A stretch of DNA of 64,000 bases from Aurantimonas aggregata (GTDB taxonomy: Bacteria > Pseudomonadota > Alphaproteobacteria > Rhizobiales > Rhizobiaceae): positions 1 to 64,000 of the forward strand of contig NZ_JAAAMJ010000013.1 of NCBI RefSeq assembly GCF_010500835.1, given 5' to 3'. A program made the position numbers and the translations under genes. Position 1 is the stretch's first letter. Every line of letters starts with the position of its first letter. A model generated the notes under the pieces. That model did no database searches and had not been told where the DNA came from. It saw only the letters and a program-made list of their open reading frames with translations. Of this stretch, positions 16,093 to 26,062 are shown piece by piece.

Positions 16093-18585
16093 TTGCCGAC
16101 ATTTTCGCAAAGCCTTGAGAAGTCGCTGCATCAGGCACTGACGCTCGCCAACGAGCGCCGGCAGGAATTCGCGACGCTTGAGCATCTGCTGCTTGCGCTT
16201 CTGGAGGACAAGGACGCCGCTGCCGTCATGCGGGGCTGCAGCGTCGACCTCGATCTCCTGCGCAAGAACCTGATCTCCTATATCGATACCGAACTCACCA
16301 ACCTGGTCACGGGTCACGACGAGGATTCGAAGCCGACGGCGGGCTTCCATCGCGTCATCCAACGTGCTGTGATCCATGTGCAGTCTTCCGGCCGCGACGA
16401 AGTGACCGGCGCCAACGTGCTCGTCGCCATATTCGCCGAACGCGAAAGCCATGCAGCCTATTTCCTGCAGGAGCAGGAGATGACCCGCTACGACGCAGTG
16501 AACTTCATCTCGCATGGGATTTCCAAGCGGCCGGGCGAATCAGAAAGCCGGCCGCTCAGAGGCGCCGAGGACGACCAATCGACCGTGGGCCAGGATGACG
16601 ACGGCAAGCGCAAGACGGCTCAGGACGCCCTGACCGCCTATTGCGTGAATCTCAACGAGAAGGCGCGCAACGGCAAGATCGATCCGCTGATCGGGCGGGC
16701 CGAGGAAATCAACCGGACCATCCAGGTCCTGTGCCGCCGCTCCAAGAACAACCCGCTCTATGTAGGCGATCCCGGCGTCGGCAAGACGGCGATCGCCGAG
16801 GGCCTCGCCAAGCGCGTTGTCGAGGGCGACGTGCCGGACGTTCTGGCCGATGCGACGATCTTCTCGCTCGACATGGGCACCCTGCTCGCCGGCACGCGCT
16901 ATCGTGGCGACTTCGAGGAGCGGCTGAAGCAGGTGGTCAAGGAACTCGAGGAGTATCCGGGCGCTGTCCTGTTCATCGACGAGATCCACACGGTGATCGG
17001 CGCCGGTGCGACCTCGGGCGGGGCGATGGATGCCTCGAACCTGTTGAAGCCGGCGTTGTCCTCGGGCGCGATCCGCTGCATCGGTTCGACCACCTACAAG
17101 GAATACCGCCAGTTCTTCGAGAAGGACCGGGCGCTGGTGAGGCGCTTCCAGAAAATCGACGTCAAGGAACCGTCGATCGAGGATGCCGTGTCGATCCTCC
17201 GGGGCCTGAAGCCCTATTTCGAGGATTTCCACCGGGTGAAGTTCACCAACGAGGCGATCCGCTCGGCCGTCGAGCTGTCGGCCCGCTACATCAACGACCG
17301 CAAGCTGCCGGACAAGGCGATCGACGTGATCGACGAAACCGGCGCCTCGCAGATGCTGGTGCCCGAGGCCAAGCGGAAGAAGCAGATCGGCGTCAAGGAG
17401 ATCGAGGCGACTGTCGCCACCATGGCGCGGATCCCGCCGAAGGCCGTCTCGAAGGATGACGAGGAAGTCCTCGCCCATCTCGACGAGCAGCTGAAGCGCG
17501 TCGTCTACGGTCAGGATGCGGCGATCGAGAACCTTGCCTCGGCCATCAAGCTGGCCCGTGCCGGCCTGCGCGAACCGGACAAGCCGATCGGCTCGTATCT
17601 GTTCTCGGGCCCGACCGGCGTCGGCAAGACCGAGGTGGCGCGCCAGCTGGCGTCGTCGCTCGGCGTCGAGCTGCTGCGCTTCGACATGTCGGAGTACATG
17701 GAGCGGCACACCGTCTCGCGGCTGATCGGCGCGCCTCCGGGCTATGTCGGCTTCGACCAGGGCGGCCTTCTGACCGACGGTGTCGATCAGCACCCGCACA
17801 GCGTGCTGCTGCTCGACGAGATCGAGAAGGCGCATCCGGACCTGTTCAACATCCTGTTGCAGGTGATGGATCACGGCAAGCTGACGGATCACAACGGCAA
17901 GCAGATCGACTTCCGGAACGTGATCCTGATCATGACGACCAATGCCGGCGCGTCGGAAATGGCCAAGGCCAATATCGGCTTCGGTCATTCGCGGCGTAGC
18001 GGCGCGGACGAGGAGGCGATCAACCGCCTGTTCACGCCGGAATTCCGCAACCGCCTCGACGCTGTGATCCCGTTCGGATCGCTGCCGACACCGGTCATCC
18101 ACCAGGTGGTAGAGAAGTTCGTCATGCAGCTGGAGGCACAGCTGTCGGAACGCGGCGTGACGTTCGAATTGACGCCAGAAGCGGTCTCCTGGCTCGCCGA
18201 GAAGGGCTACGACGAGAACATGGGCGCCCGGCCGCTTGGCCGGACGATCCAGGAGTACATCAAGAAGCCACTGGCGGACGAGGTGCTCTTCGGCAAGCTC
18301 AAGCGCGGCGGCACGGTGAAGGTCACCGTGGACACGGCCGAAGACGGCACGAAGACCCTCGCGCTCGAGGCGATCGCCGACGAAGTCCCGCCGAAGGCGA
18401 AGAAGTCGGAGTCGCGTCGACGGAGCAAGGTCACTGCGGATGGCGCGGAGATTGACGAGCCGGACGATGACGAGAGTGACGAGGACGAGCCGGACGATGC
18501 AGTGGCCGAGCCGGCGCCTGCCGGGAAAGTCGCCGCGTCGAAGCGGCCTGCCACGGTGCCGAAAGTCCCGCGCAAGCTGAACTGA
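16093..18585 (+). CDS. clpA: ATP-dependent Clp protease ATP-binding subunit ClpA
   Basis: The AAA+ unfoldase of the ClpAP protease. Domains in order: double Clp-N repeat (1-145); NBD1 with Walker A GDPGVGKT at 225-232 and Walker B LFIDE ending at Glu297; NBD2 with GPTGVGKT at 506-513 and LLLDE ending at Glu576. An IGF loop (NIGFGHSRR), the ClpP-docking tripeptide, is present. A TTG at 16093 preceded by GAGGTGAA is the start. At 830 residues it is about 70 longer than the E. coli protein, owing to a C-terminal tail rich in Asp, Glu, Lys and Pro that is not part of the fold. Confidence 0.97.
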   Translation: MPTFSQSLEKSLHQALTLANERRQEFATLEHLLLALLEDKDAAAVMRGCSVDLDLLRKNLISYIDTELTNLVTGHDEDSKPTAGFHRVIQRAVIHVQSSGRDEVTGANVLVAIFAERESHAAYFLQEQEMTRYDAVNFISHGISKRPGESESRPLRGAEDDQSTVGQDDDGKRKTAQDALTAYCVNLNEKARNGKIDPLIGRAEEINRTIQVLCRRSKNNPLYVGDPGVGKTAIAEGLAKRVVEGDVPDVLADATIFSLDMGTLLAGTRYRGDFEERLKQVVKELEEYPGAVLFIDEIHTVIGAGATSGGAMDASNLLKPALSSGAIRCIGSTTYKEYRQFFEKDRALVRRFQKIDVKEPSIEDAVSILRGLKPYFEDFHRVKFTNEAIRSAVELSARYINDRKLPDKAIDVIDETGASQMLVPEAKRKKQIGVKEIEATVATMARIPPKAVSKDDEEVLAHLDEQLKRVVYGQDAAIENLASAIKLARAGLREPDKPIGSYLFSGPTGVGKTEVARQLASSLGVELLRFDMSEYMERHTVSRLIGAPPGYVGFDQGGLLTDGVDQHPHSVLLLDEIEKAHPDLFNILLQVMDHGKLTDHNGKQIDFRNVILIMTTNAGASEMAKANIGFGHSRRSGADEEAINRLFTPEFRNRLDAVIPFGSLPTPVIHQVVEKFVMQLEAQLSERGVTFELTPEAVSWLAEKGYDENMGARPLGRTIQEYIKKPLADEVLFGKLKRGGTVKVTVDTAEDGTKTLALEAIADEVPPKAKKSESRRRSKVTADGAEIDEPDDDESDEDEPDDAVAEPAPAGKVAASKRPATVPKVPRKLN

Positions 18586-18591
18586 GCAATG

Positions 18592-18617
18592 AGGGCCGCC
18601 CGCAGGGGCGGCCCTTT
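18592..18617 (+). terminator. Stem-loop after clpA, probable terminator
   Basis: AGGGCCGCCC (18592-18601) and GGGCGGCCCT (18606-18615) form a perfect 10-bp stem with a 4-base loop. The T tract is short (TTT), so termination may be partial. Confidence 0.6.
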
Positions 18618-18640
18618 CAGCATGACGGCCGGAGCCAGTC

Positions 18641-19378
18641 TTGGAACATCTCGATCCGGCCGACGATCAGGGTGCGGCCTACTGGGCGCTGCAGGGCGCC
18701 AAGGGCATTGCCAGCGCCCCGGCCTTGATCCTCATCACCGCCTTTGTCGGATTTGCCGGGCTCTCGCGCGAAGCGGGACTGACCTGAGTCGAAGCCTCCT
18801 TCATGACCGCGACGGTCTGGGCGCTGCCTGCCAACATCATCTTGGTCGGCGCCATCACGGCGGGCGCGTCGCTGCCGGCGGCGGCACTGGCGGTCGGCTT
18901 GTCGTCGATCCGGATGATGCCGATGGTGGTCGCGCTGATGCCGGAGATCGCCGGATCCCGGACACGAAAATCGACGCTTCTTTTCCTGTCGCATTTCGTC
19001 GCCATCACTGGCTGGGTCTTCGCGATGGAGCGGGCGCGGCATGTGCCGCGTGAACAGCGGACGGCGTTCTTCGGCGGGTTTGCCGTGACGTTGACGACTG
19101 TCAACACGATCATCGTGGCAGTCGCCTTCAACTTGATGTGCCAGTTGCCGGCGCTGGTGACGGGGGCGCTGGCGTTCCTGACGCCGATCTATTTTCTCGT
19201 CTCGCTCTACGGCTCCGCCCGCGACCTTTCCGGGCGCCTTGCCTTGTTCGCCGGCATGGCGGCCCTGCCGCCGGCCCATTATCTTTGGCCGCAATTCGAG
19301 CTGATGGTGGCCGGCATCGTCGGCGGTCTGGCTGCCTATGGCCTTGGGCAATGGGCCGAGAGGCGCCGCCATCCATGA
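18641..19378 (+). pseudogene. azlC: azlC (branched-chain amino acid exporter large subunit) interrupted by an in-frame TGA
   Basis: Read through, the frame from TTG 18641 (GGAG 6 bases upstream) to 19378 encodes a complete AzlC of about 245 residues, the multi-span partner of AzlD in branched-chain amino acid export. A TGA at 18785-18787 interrupts it in the conserved first motif (LSREAGLT, stop, VEASFM). Both sides keep GC-rich third positions and no frameshift is needed, so one base change explains the lesion. An ATG at 18803 could restart a 191-residue product lacking the first helix. The end overlaps azlD by 4 bases. A sequencing error is possible. Confidence 0.8.
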
Positions 19379-19737
19379 CGGGCCTCGACCTGAGCTTCGA
19401 CGCGCCCTTGGGCGAATGGTGGCCATTCGCCTTCATCCTGCTCGCCGGATGGCTGCCGACGGATGCCTGGCGCTATCTCGGCGTGCTGACGGCCGGACGG
19501 ATGGACGAACATTCGCCGCTCGCCTCGCTCACCCGGGCCATCGCGACGTCGATGGTGGCGGCGGTGATCGCCCAGCTCGTCCTGTACCCAGCCGGCTCTC
19601 TGGCCGCGATTCCCACCGCCGCCCGCATCGGGGCGGTCGCGGCCGGGTTCGTTGCTTACCTCGCATGCGGTCGCCGGGTACTGGCGGCAATCCTTGTCGC
19701 GGAAGCTGTGCTTCTTGGCGCAGCGTTCCTGCTCTGA
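19375..19737 (+). CDS. azlD: AzlD family protein (branched-chain amino acid exporter small subunit)
   Basis: A 120-residue protein with four membrane helices, matching AzlD (FILLAGWLPTDAWRYLGVLT in the first half). It pairs with AzlC to export branched-chain amino acids and analogues. Its ATG overlaps the azlC stop (ATGA), so translation is normally coupled to azlC. The nonsense codon in azlC could thus also lower azlD output. No lesion is seen in azlD itself. Confidence 0.88.
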   Translation: MTGLDLSFDAPLGEWWPFAFILLAGWLPTDAWRYLGVLTAGRMDEHSPLASLTRAIATSMVAAVIAQLVLYPAGSLAAIPTAARIGAVAAGFVAYLACGRRVLAAILVAEAVLLGAAFLL

Positions 19738-19777
19738 AGCGCGGCATCCGCGGGACATCCGCTGACGCCGATCGGGA

Positions 19778-20215
19778 TCAGCCGAGCGCGGCCCGGATCT
19801 GCTCGGCCTGTTTCTCAAGCTCTGCCGGGGTCGCGCTGCCGCCCGCATGGGGTGCGAGCGATACACCCTCATAGGCCGGCACGACATGGAAATGCAGGTG
19901 GAAGACCGTTTGGCCCGCCGACTCTTCGTTGAACTGCGCTATCCGCACGCCGTCGGCATTGAACGCCGTCCGGACGGCGCGGGCGAGGCGGGCGACGATC
20001 GGCATGACCGCCGCAAGCGTCGCATCGTCGGCATCGAGCAGGTTGCGCGATGGTGCCTTCGGGATGACCAGGCAGTGGCCTTTCGATTGCGGCATGATGT
20101 CCATGACCGCGATCGCGGTGTCGTCCTCGTAGAGCTTGAGGCTCGGAATCTCGCCGCGCAGAATCTTCGCGAAGATGTTGCCGTCGTCGTAGCTGGTCAT
20201 GGGAGGCTCGGTCAT
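19778..20215 (-). CDS. HIT family nucleotide-binding protein
   Basis: A 145-residue histidine-triad protein of the HINT/Hit branch, which hydrolyses nucleotide phosphoramidates or related dinucleotides. The triad is intact: His106-x-His108-x-His110 in HLHFHVVP. The upstream parts of the fold (NIFAKILRGEIP, KGHCLVIPK) are complete. The ATG at 20215 is used; another at 20200 would remove five residues. The frame remains open to 20293, where codons no longer match the family. Confidence 0.94.
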   Translation of the reverse strand: MTEPPMTSYDDGNIFAKILRGEIPSLKLYEDDTAIAVMDIMPQSKGHCLVIPKAPSRNLLDADDATLAAVMPIVARLARAVRTAFNADGVRIAQFNEESAGQTVFHLHFHVVPAYEGVSLAPHAGGSATPAELEKQAEQIRAALG

Positions 20216-20270
20216 GGTTGCGGATCGGCCGTAGGGTAGGGGCCTGCGCCCGCTTGTCCAAGCATGACCG

Positions 20271-21512
20271 CTAACTTTGCGACGCGCCGCCATCGCCCTT
20301 CTTGTAGGGCGTGTGCTCGCCGAGGATCTCCGAGACCCGCGCGACCTCCTCGCGCTCGCTTTCGAGGTAGTCCTCGACGGCCCGGCGCAGGCCCGGATGG
20401 CCGATCCAGTGCGCCGAATGCGTCGTCACCGGCTCGTAGCCGCGCGCCAGCTTGTGCTGTCCCTGCGCACCTGCCTCGACCACGGCCAGCTTGTGGGCGA
20501 TCGCGTAGTCGATCGCCTGGTGGTAGCAGACCTCGAAATGCAGGAACGGGTGCTCCTCGATGCAGCCCCAGTTGCGGCCGTACACCGTATCGGCGCCGAT
20601 GAAGTTGAGCGCGCCGGCGATATAGCGGCCGCCCCGGCGCGCCATCACCAGCAGCGTCTGGTCCGCCATCCGCTCGCCGATCAGGCTGAAGAAGCGGCGG
20701 TTGAGATAGGGACGTCCCCATTTGCGGCTGCCAGTGTCGAGGTAGAAGGCATAGAACGCGTCCCAGGCTTCCTCCGTCAGGTCGCTTCCGGTCAGCCAGA
20801 CGATTTCGATGTCGTTTTCCAGCGCCTCGCGGCGCTCCCGTCGCAGCGTCTTGCGCTTGCGCGAAGCGAGTGTGTCTAGGAATGCTTCGTAGGTGTCGTA
20901 ACCGCGGTTGAGGAAATGGAACTGCTGGTCCGTGCGATGCAACCAGTCCGAGTCCTCCAGGACCGAAAGATCCTTGTCGATCAAGAAAGTGGCGTGAACC
21001 GATGAGACACCGGTTCGTTCCGCGTAGGTCTTGGCGGACTCCGCCAGCGCCTGCCGGCGGATGTCGGCGCCCGGCGTCTGGCCGACGAGCAGACGGGGCC
21101 CTGAAGCCGGGGTGAACGGCACCGACATCTGCAGCTTGGGATAATAGCGGCCGCCGGCGCGCTGGAAGGCATCGGCCCAGCCCTGGTCGAAGACATATTC
21201 GCCCTGGCTATGGCTCTTGAGATAGGCCGGTGCGGCCGCGATCGCCTGGCCTGCCTCGTCCTCGAGGATCAGGTGCTGCGGCAGCCAGCCGGCCCGCTCG
21301 CCGACACAGGCGCTGTCCTCCAGCGAACTGAGAAATGCATGCGATACGAAAGGGTTGGGGGAGGTTGCTTGTGTCGTTTCGCCGGCGACAGCGGGACTGG
21401 CGCCAGCCAGCTCTTCCCAGACGGAACGATCGATATGCGTCACGCTGTCGACGACCCGGACCACGAAAGTCCGTTCGCTCTCTTTCGCCGGGGTCTTCGC
21501 GGTTTCTCTCAT
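20271..21512 (-). CDS. FemAB-like GNAT-fold protein (PF04339 / COG3146)
   Basis: A 413-residue member of the FemAB-like family annotated as peptidoglycan biosynthesis or GNAT-type acyltransferase. Recognisable blocks are NPFVSHAFLSSLEDS, the DQGWADAFQRAGGRYYPKLQ region, SRKRKTLRRERREAL and the C-terminal LARGYEPVTTHSAHW. FemAB relatives transfer amino acids from aminoacyl-tRNA to cell wall precursors, but no substrate is established for this branch. There is no signal peptide, so it is cytoplasmic. The ATG is at 21512; the gene ends 55 bases before the start of the HIT gene and may be in its operon. Confidence 0.88.
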   Translation of the reverse strand: MRETAKTPAKESERTFVVRVVDSVTHIDRSVWEELAGASPAVAGETTQATSPNPFVSHAFLSSLEDSACVGERAGWLPQHLILEDEAGQAIAAAPAYLKSHSQGEYVFDQGWADAFQRAGGRYYPKLQMSVPFTPASGPRLLVGQTPGADIRRQALAESAKTYAERTGVSSVHATFLIDKDLSVLEDSDWLHRTDQQFHFLNRGYDTYEAFLDTLASRKRKTLRRERREALENDIEIVWLTGSDLTEEAWDAFYAFYLDTGSRKWGRPYLNRRFFSLIGERMADQTLLVMARRGGRYIAGALNFIGADTVYGRNWGCIEEHPFLHFEVCYHQAIDYAIAHKLAVVEAGAQGQHKLARGYEPVTTHSAHWIGHPGLRRAVEDYLESEREEVARVSEILGEHTPYKKGDGGASQS

Positions 21513-21551
21513 GCGATGAGACTTATGCCGTCCGCGTCGCAGCGCAAGCCG

Positions 21552-22274
21552 TCAGTGCTGCGGTGCGAAGCCCTCGAAGGTGATCTGGTCGGCATGGCGC
21601 CTGCTCTGCGCCTCATCATCCGGCGTCCGCACCGTCCAGGTCATCACCGGGGCGCCGCGCTCGCGGACCCAGCCGACAAAAGCATTCGGGAGGTGGTGGA
21701 CGTTGTAGGACACGAAGTCGCAGCCGCGTCCGAAGATTTCCCGGTGACGGCGCAGGGCCTCCAGCTTCGTCCCCTCCGCCGTGAGGCCGACAGGATGCGG
21801 CAGTCCTGCTTCGAGCAACTGATCGATGAGCCAGGCATCGAACGACATCAGCGCCAGTTCGCCGGAATAGCCGGATAGCGCCGGGCGGAGACGTTCGACA
21901 TAGCCGGCATCGGTTTCGGCGGAGATGCCCTTCAGCTCCATGACGATCGGCACCGCGCCGTTCACCAGCGCCAGGAAATCCGCCACGGTGGGAATGGTGG
22001 CGCCGCCGGCGACCAGAGCCAGTCCGCTCAGCGCGGCGTCATCCGTCTCGCGGAAGGCGTCGGCCCGGCCCGTGAGCCGGTCCAGCGTGTCGTCATGAAA
22101 GATGTACGGCGTGCCGTCGGCCGAGAGCTGCACGTCGCATTCGATGGCATAGCCCGCGGCGATGGCCGCCCGGGCGGCCGGAAGCGAGTTCTCGGCCACC
22201 AGATGGTTGCCGTCGTGCAGGCCGCGATGGGCGATCGGTCGCCGGATGAGCCAGTCCAGACCGCCCCCCGGCAT
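21552..22274 (-). CDS. Glycerophosphodiester phosphodiesterase family protein
   Basis: A 240-residue TIM-barrel phosphodiesterase that cleaves glycerophosphodiesters to glycerol 3-phosphate and an alcohol. Catalytic and metal residues are present: His16-Arg17-Gly18 (IAHRGLH), Glu28-Asn29 (AENS), Glu45 and Asp47 (ECDV) and His60 (IFHDD). There is no signal peptide, so it is cytosolic. Its ATG at 22274 overlaps the stop of ridA by one base (TGATG), so it is translationally coupled to that gene. Confidence 0.93.
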   Translation of the reverse strand: MPGGGLDWLIRRPIAHRGLHDGNHLVAENSLPAARAAIAAGYAIECDVQLSADGTPYIFHDDTLDRLTGRADAFRETDDAALSGLALVAGGATIPTVADFLALVNGAVPIVMELKGISAETDAGYVERLRPALSGYSGELALMSFDAWLIDQLLEAGLPHPVGLTAEGTKLEALRRHREIFGRGCDFVSYNVHHLPNAFVGWVRERGAPVMTWTVRTPDDEAQSRRHADQITFEGFAPQH

Positions 22275-22744
22275 CAGACGAGCTCGAACAGGGCTTCGAT
22301 CTCGACGGCCGCATCCATCGGCAGGGCCGGGACGCCGACGGCCGAGCGTGCATGACGGCCCGCGTCGCCGAGAATCTCGACCAGGAAATCCGAGGCGCCG
22401 TTGGCCACCTTGTGCTGCTCGACGAACTCCGGCGCGCTCGCCACGAAGACCGTCAGCTTGAGGAGGCGCGACACGCGCGACCAGTCGCCGCCCACCGCCG
22501 CCTTGGCCTGCGCCAGCACGTTGACAGCGCAGAGCCGCGCGGCGCGCTGGCCGTCCTCGAGGCTGACGCCGCCACCGAGCTTGCCGGTCACCGCGACCTT
22601 GCCGCCCTCCAGCGGCAACTGGCCGGAGGTCTGGAGCAGGTTGCCGGTGACCACATAGGGAACGTAGTTCGCCGCGGGCGCTGCGGCCTCGGGCAGAACG
22701 ACGCCGGCGGTGCTCAGGCGGGATTCGATCGTGTCGGACATCAT
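22274..22744 (-). CDS. RidA family protein (YjgF/YER057c/UK114)
   Basis: A 156-residue member of the RidA superfamily, which as a group deaminates reactive enamine/imine intermediates. It has the ETSGQLPLEGG-like motif (QTSGQLPLEGG) and the C-terminal SAVGVPALPMDAAVEIEALF block. The archetypal RidA arginine is not at its usual place (the region reads AGRHARSAVGV), which is typical of the Rid subgroups of unknown activity. AAGGAAG lies 5 bases upstream of the ATG at 22744. It is the first gene of a two-gene operon with the phosphodiesterase. Confidence 0.88.
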   Translation of the reverse strand: MMSDTIESRLSTAGVVLPEAAAPAANYVPYVVTGNLLQTSGQLPLEGGKVAVTGKLGGGVSLEDGQRAARLCAVNVLAQAKAAVGGDWSRVSRLLKLTVFVASAPEFVEQHKVANGASDFLVEILGDAGRHARSAVGVPALPMDAAVEIEALFELV

Positions 22745-22873
22745 GTTGTCTTCCTTTGCCGTGACGGATACCAGCGTCCGTTCCCGCCGCGCCACATCGG
22801 CGAGACGGTTCCGTGCCCCGGAATTCCGTCGAGCGGTAGCCCATCCGCTGGTCCAGTGAAAGATCGAGTCGAC

Positions 22874-23707
22874 ATGCGAGCCATCTCCACTGCGTTCCTT
22901 TTGCTCGGCGCCGGCACGGCACATGCGACGGCTGTGGAATTGGCGCTGCATCGCGCCTCCTACGACCTCGCTTTGTCCGCGGACTCGAGCGACCTGGTCG
23001 GCGCGGAAGGGCGGATCGCCGTGGAGATTGCCGGCGACTGCGACGCCTACGACCTCGATTACCGCTTCGTCGCCCGCTTCCAGCAGGAGCAGGAGCTGAT
23101 CGTCACCGACCAGCAGACGGAATCGCGGGAATCGCGCGACGGTTCGTGGTTCGAGTTCGAGACCAAGACCTTCGTCGATTCCAGCCCGCAGGACACGGTG
23201 GCCGGCACGGCCGCTTCCGACGGGACGCGGACCGTCGTGACCTTCACGCAGCCGGGCGAGCACCGCGTCGACATCCCGCTGGCGCTCTTTCCCATGCAGC
23301 ACACGCGCGCGCTGATCGAAAAGGCCGAGGCCGGCGAGAATATCGTCGAAACTGCGCTCTTCGATGGCGACGACGATCCTCAGAAGGAACTGACCAGCAC
23401 GGCGATCATCGGCCCCGTCACCGAGGGCGGAGCAGGAAACCCTGAAGCGTCTCCAGCCGCCACGAACGGCCTCGGAACGGAACCGGCGGCAACGCCCAAC
23501 GACCCGCTGGCCGGGCTGCGGTCCTGGCGCGTCAGCGAGTCGTTCTACAATTCCGACAGCGACGGCGACGGGATGCCGGTCTTCGAGACCGCCTATACGC
23601 TCTACGAGAATGGCGTCTCCGACGATCTGGTGCTGCGCTTCGACGGCTATGCGCTGACGGGTGGTCTTGCCAGCCTGGATTTCCTGGATAGTCCGGACTG
23701 CCCATAA
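22874..23707 (+). CDS. eipB: Cell envelope integrity protein EipB (DUF1849)
   Basis: A 277-residue periplasmic protein with a signal peptide ending at AHA (residue 18). The body matches DUF1849/EipB, characterised in Brucella as a beta-spiral protein needed for envelope integrity and virulence. The two cysteines that form the conserved disulfide are here: Cys56 (GDCDAY) and Cys276 (DSPDCP), the latter one residue from the end. A low-complexity insert (about 190-215) separates the two halves. It is divergent from ridA, 129 bases away. Confidence 0.9.
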   Translation: MRAISTAFLLLGAGTAHATAVELALHRASYDLALSADSSDLVGAEGRIAVEIAGDCDAYDLDYRFVARFQQEQELIVTDQQTESRESRDGSWFEFETKTFVDSSPQDTVAGTAASDGTRTVVTFTQPGEHRVDIPLALFPMQHTRALIEKAEAGENIVETALFDGDDDPQKELTSTAIIGPVTEGGAGNPEASPAATNGLGTEPAATPNDPLAGLRSWRVSESFYNSDSDGDGMPVFETAYTLYENGVSDDLVLRFDGYALTGGLASLDFLDSPDCP

Positions 23708-23762
23708 GCCTTTGGGCCGTTCTCTAAGCAGCCGGTGAGGGTTGCCGCCAAGGCCACAAAGC

Positions 23763-23791
23763 TTGCGCTCCGCCAGCTTTTGCGTTATTCG
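23763..23791 (+). promoter_or_regulatory. rpsB: Candidate rpsB promoter
   Basis: TTGCGC (23763-23768), a 17-base spacer and TATTCG (23786-23791) lie about 130 bases upstream of rpsB. The hexamers are moderate matches; a long 5' leader is usual for rpsB. I could not recognise a defined ribosomal-protein leader structure in it. Confidence 0.35.
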
Positions 23792-23918
23792 CGCGTCCAT
23801 TCCACACACGGAAGTCGGGTTTCGACGGTTGAGCTTTGGCTCGGTCGACGCGATCCACCGGTGGCGGCCACAAGGTCGCTTCGTTCCGTGGAGGCTCAAC
23901 CGGAAAAGGAAACATCCG

Positions 23919-24788
23919 ATGGCTTTGCCAGACTATTCCATGCGCCAGCTGCTCGAAGCGGGCGTCCATTTCGGCCACCAGACACATCGCTGGAACCCGA
24001 AGATGGCGCCCTATATCTTCGGCGCTCGCAACAACATCCACATTCTCGACCTCGGCCAGACGGTGCCGCTGCTGCACCGCGCGCTCCAGGCCGTCTCCGA
24101 CACGGTCGCCCGCGGCGGACGCGTGCTGTTCGTCGGCACCAAGCGCCAGGCGTCCGACATCGTCGCCGATGCCGCGCAGCGCTCGGCCCAGTATTACGTC
24201 AACGCCCGCTGGCTCGGCGGCATGCTGACCAACTGGAAGACCATCTCCAACTCGATCCAGCGCCTGCGCAAGCTCGACGAGATGCTCGCCGGTGGCGAGG
24301 CCCGCGCCTTCACCAAGAAGGAGCGCCTGACGCTGCAGCGCGAGCGCGACAAGCTCGACCGGGCGCTCGGCGGCATCAAGGACATGGGCGGCGTGCCGGA
24401 CATGATCTTCATCATCGACACCAACAAGGAGTCGATCGCGATCGAGGAAGCCAAGCGGCTGCACATCCCGATCGTCGCCGTCGTCGATTCCAACTGCGAT
24501 CCGCTGCCGATCGACTACCCGATCCCGGGCAATGACGACGCCGCCCGCGCGATCACGCTGTACTGCGACCTGATCGCCCGTGCCGCGGTCGACGGCATCG
24601 CTCGCCAGCAGGGCGACACCGGCGTCGATCTCGGCGCCCTCGAGGAAGCGCCGGTCGAGGAGGATCTCCCCGCTGAGACCTCGGCCGAGGAAGCTCCTGC
24701 CGAGGAAGCATCCGCTGAGGTCGCAGCGCCGGAAGGCGAGGCCGCTCCGGCCGAGGCAACCGCCGAGACTGCCGAAACCGCCGCCTGA
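23919..24788 (+). CDS. rpsB: 30S ribosomal protein S2
   Basis: The small-subunit protein S2, recognised from its N-terminal signature [19 protein letters not shown] and the conserved [12 protein letters not shown] and [19 protein letters not shown] blocks. AAAGGAAA lies 8 bases upstream of the ATG at 23919. The product is 289 residues, longer than the roughly 240 of E. coli S2 because of a C-terminal tail rich in Ala, Glu and Pro (from about residue 232). Tails of this kind occur in other Hyphomicrobiales. It is the first gene of the translation/envelope superoperon. Confidence 0.97.
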   Translation: MALPDYSMRQLLEAGVHFGHQTHRWNPKMAPYIFGARNNIHILDLGQTVPLLHRALQAVSDTVARGGRVLFVGTKRQASDIVADAAQRSAQYYVNARWLGGMLTNWKTISNSIQRLRKLDEMLAGGEARAFTKKERLTLQRERDKLDRALGGIKDMGGVPDMIFIIDTNKESIAIEEAKRLHIPIVAVVDSNCDPLPIDYPIPGNDDAARAITLYCDLIARAAVDGIARQQGDTGVDLGALEEAPVEEDLPAETSAEEAPAEEASAEVAAPEGEAAPAEATAETAETAA

Positions 24789-24794
24789 TCCGGC

Positions 24795-24827
24795 CGGGCG
24801 GGAGCCGGTTCGACCGGCACCCGCCCG
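24795..24827 (+). terminator. Stem-loop between rpsB and tsf, possible attenuator
   Basis: CGGGCGGGAGCCGG (24795-24808) and CCGGCACCCGCCCG (24814-24827) pair over 14 positions with one mismatch and a 5-base loop TTCGA. No T tract follows, so it may be a partial terminator, attenuator or processing site rather than a full stop. Confidence 0.45.
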
Positions 24828-24930
24828 CGCCTCAAGGTCTATCTGCGGCGTCGCGTAATGACGGCGTCACAATTCTGGCGCACCCGTTCCGACCGGACCG
24901 GTGCGCCCAATGATTTCTGAAGAGGCAAAC

Positions 24931-25857
24931 ATGGCAATCACCGCTGCGATGGTAAAAGAACTGCGCGAGATGACCGGCGCAGGCATGATGGACTGCAAGA
25001 CCGCGCTCTCGGAGACCGGCGGCGACATGGAAGCGGCTGTCGACTGGCTGCGCACGAAGGGCATTGCCAAGGCCGACAAGAAGTCGGGCCGCACGGCTGC
25101 GGAAGGCCTCGTTGGCGCTGCATCCGAAGGGACCCGTGCGGTCGTCGTGGAGGTCAATTCCGAGACCGACTTCGTCGCCCGCAACGACGCGTTCCAGACG
25201 CTGGTCCGCAACGTCGCCGCGGTGGCGTTGACGACCGACGGTTCGGTCGAGGCGGTCGGCGCGGCGACCTATCCGGGCGCGTCCAAGTCCGTCACCGACA
25301 CGATCCGCGACACGATCGCCACGATCGGCGAGAACATGAGCCTGCGTCGCTCTGCCATGCTGTCGGTCGGCGACGGCGTCGTCGCGTCCTACATCCACAA
25401 CCAGGTCGCCGACGGCCTCGGCAAGCTCGGCGTGCTGGTGGCGATCGAATCGACCGGCGACAAGGCAGCACTCGCCCAGTTCGGTCGCCAGGTGGCGATG
25501 CACGTGGCGGCGACCAATCCGCTCGCCCTGACGGCGGAAGAGATCGACGCGACGACCGTCGAGCGCGAGAAGGCGATCTTCGTCGATCAGGCCCGCCAGT
25601 CGGGCAAGCCGGACAACATCATCGAAAAGATGGTCGAAGGTCGGCTGCGCAAGTTCTACGAAGAGGTCGTGCTGCTGAAGCAGGGCTTCGTGATCAATCC
25701 CGACCTGACGGTCGAGAAGGCGCTGGCCGAGGCGGAAGCCTCCTTCGGCGCGCCGGCCAAGATCACCGGCTTCGTCCGCTTCGCCCTCGGCGAGGGGATC
25801 GAGAAGGAAGAAGGCGACTTCGCCGCCGAAGTGGCTGCGGCCGCCGGCAAGAAGTAA
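24931..25857 (+). CDS. tsf: Elongation factor Ts
   Basis: The guanine-nucleotide exchange factor for EF-Tu. The 308-residue protein has the UBA-like N-terminal domain ([20 protein letters not shown]), the signature TDFVARND that contacts EF-Tu, and two core subdomains plus the C-terminal module. AGAGG lies 8 bases upstream of the ATG at 24931. The pairing with rpsB is near-universal. Confidence 0.98.
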   Translation: MAITAAMVKELREMTGAGMMDCKTALSETGGDMEAAVDWLRTKGIAKADKKSGRTAAEGLVGAASEGTRAVVVEVNSETDFVARNDAFQTLVRNVAAVALTTDGSVEAVGAATYPGASKSVTDTIRDTIATIGENMSLRRSAMLSVGDGVVASYIHNQVADGLGKLGVLVAIESTGDKAALAQFGRQVAMHVAATNPLALTAEEIDATTVEREKAIFVDQARQSGKPDNIIEKMVEGRLRKFYEEVVLLKQGFVINPDLTVEKALAEAEASFGAPAKITGFVRFALGEGIEKEEGDFAAEVAAAAGKK

Positions 25858-25878
25858 TTCCACCAACCGACGCATGAG

Positions 25879-25912
25879 AGGGCGTCCGCTTCACAAGCGG
25901 GCGCCCTTATTG
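25879..25912 (+). terminator. Terminator after tsf
   Basis: A 13-bp stem, AGGGCGTCCGCTT (25879-25891) with AAGCGGGCGCCCT (25895-25907), with one G-U pair and a 3-base loop, is followed by TTATTGT. It likely separates rpsB-tsf from the pyrH transcript. Confidence 0.75.
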
Positions 25913-26062
25913 TATCGCAGGCCGACCAGGCGGGGCCGGAGGGGCCGTCCACGCGCCCTGAACGTCGCGCCGCGGCAGATTTACGGCCCGTATTCGTTCC
26001 GGCATACCTGAAGCGGCCCGTTCCGGGGCTGCCGCGGGGGACTGCGGACGCAAGCAAGGTGA

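Noticed and set aside
18785-18787. Selenocysteine reading of the TGA in azlC
   Set aside because: AzlC is not a selenoprotein family, and no SECIS-like hairpin is apparent right after the codon.
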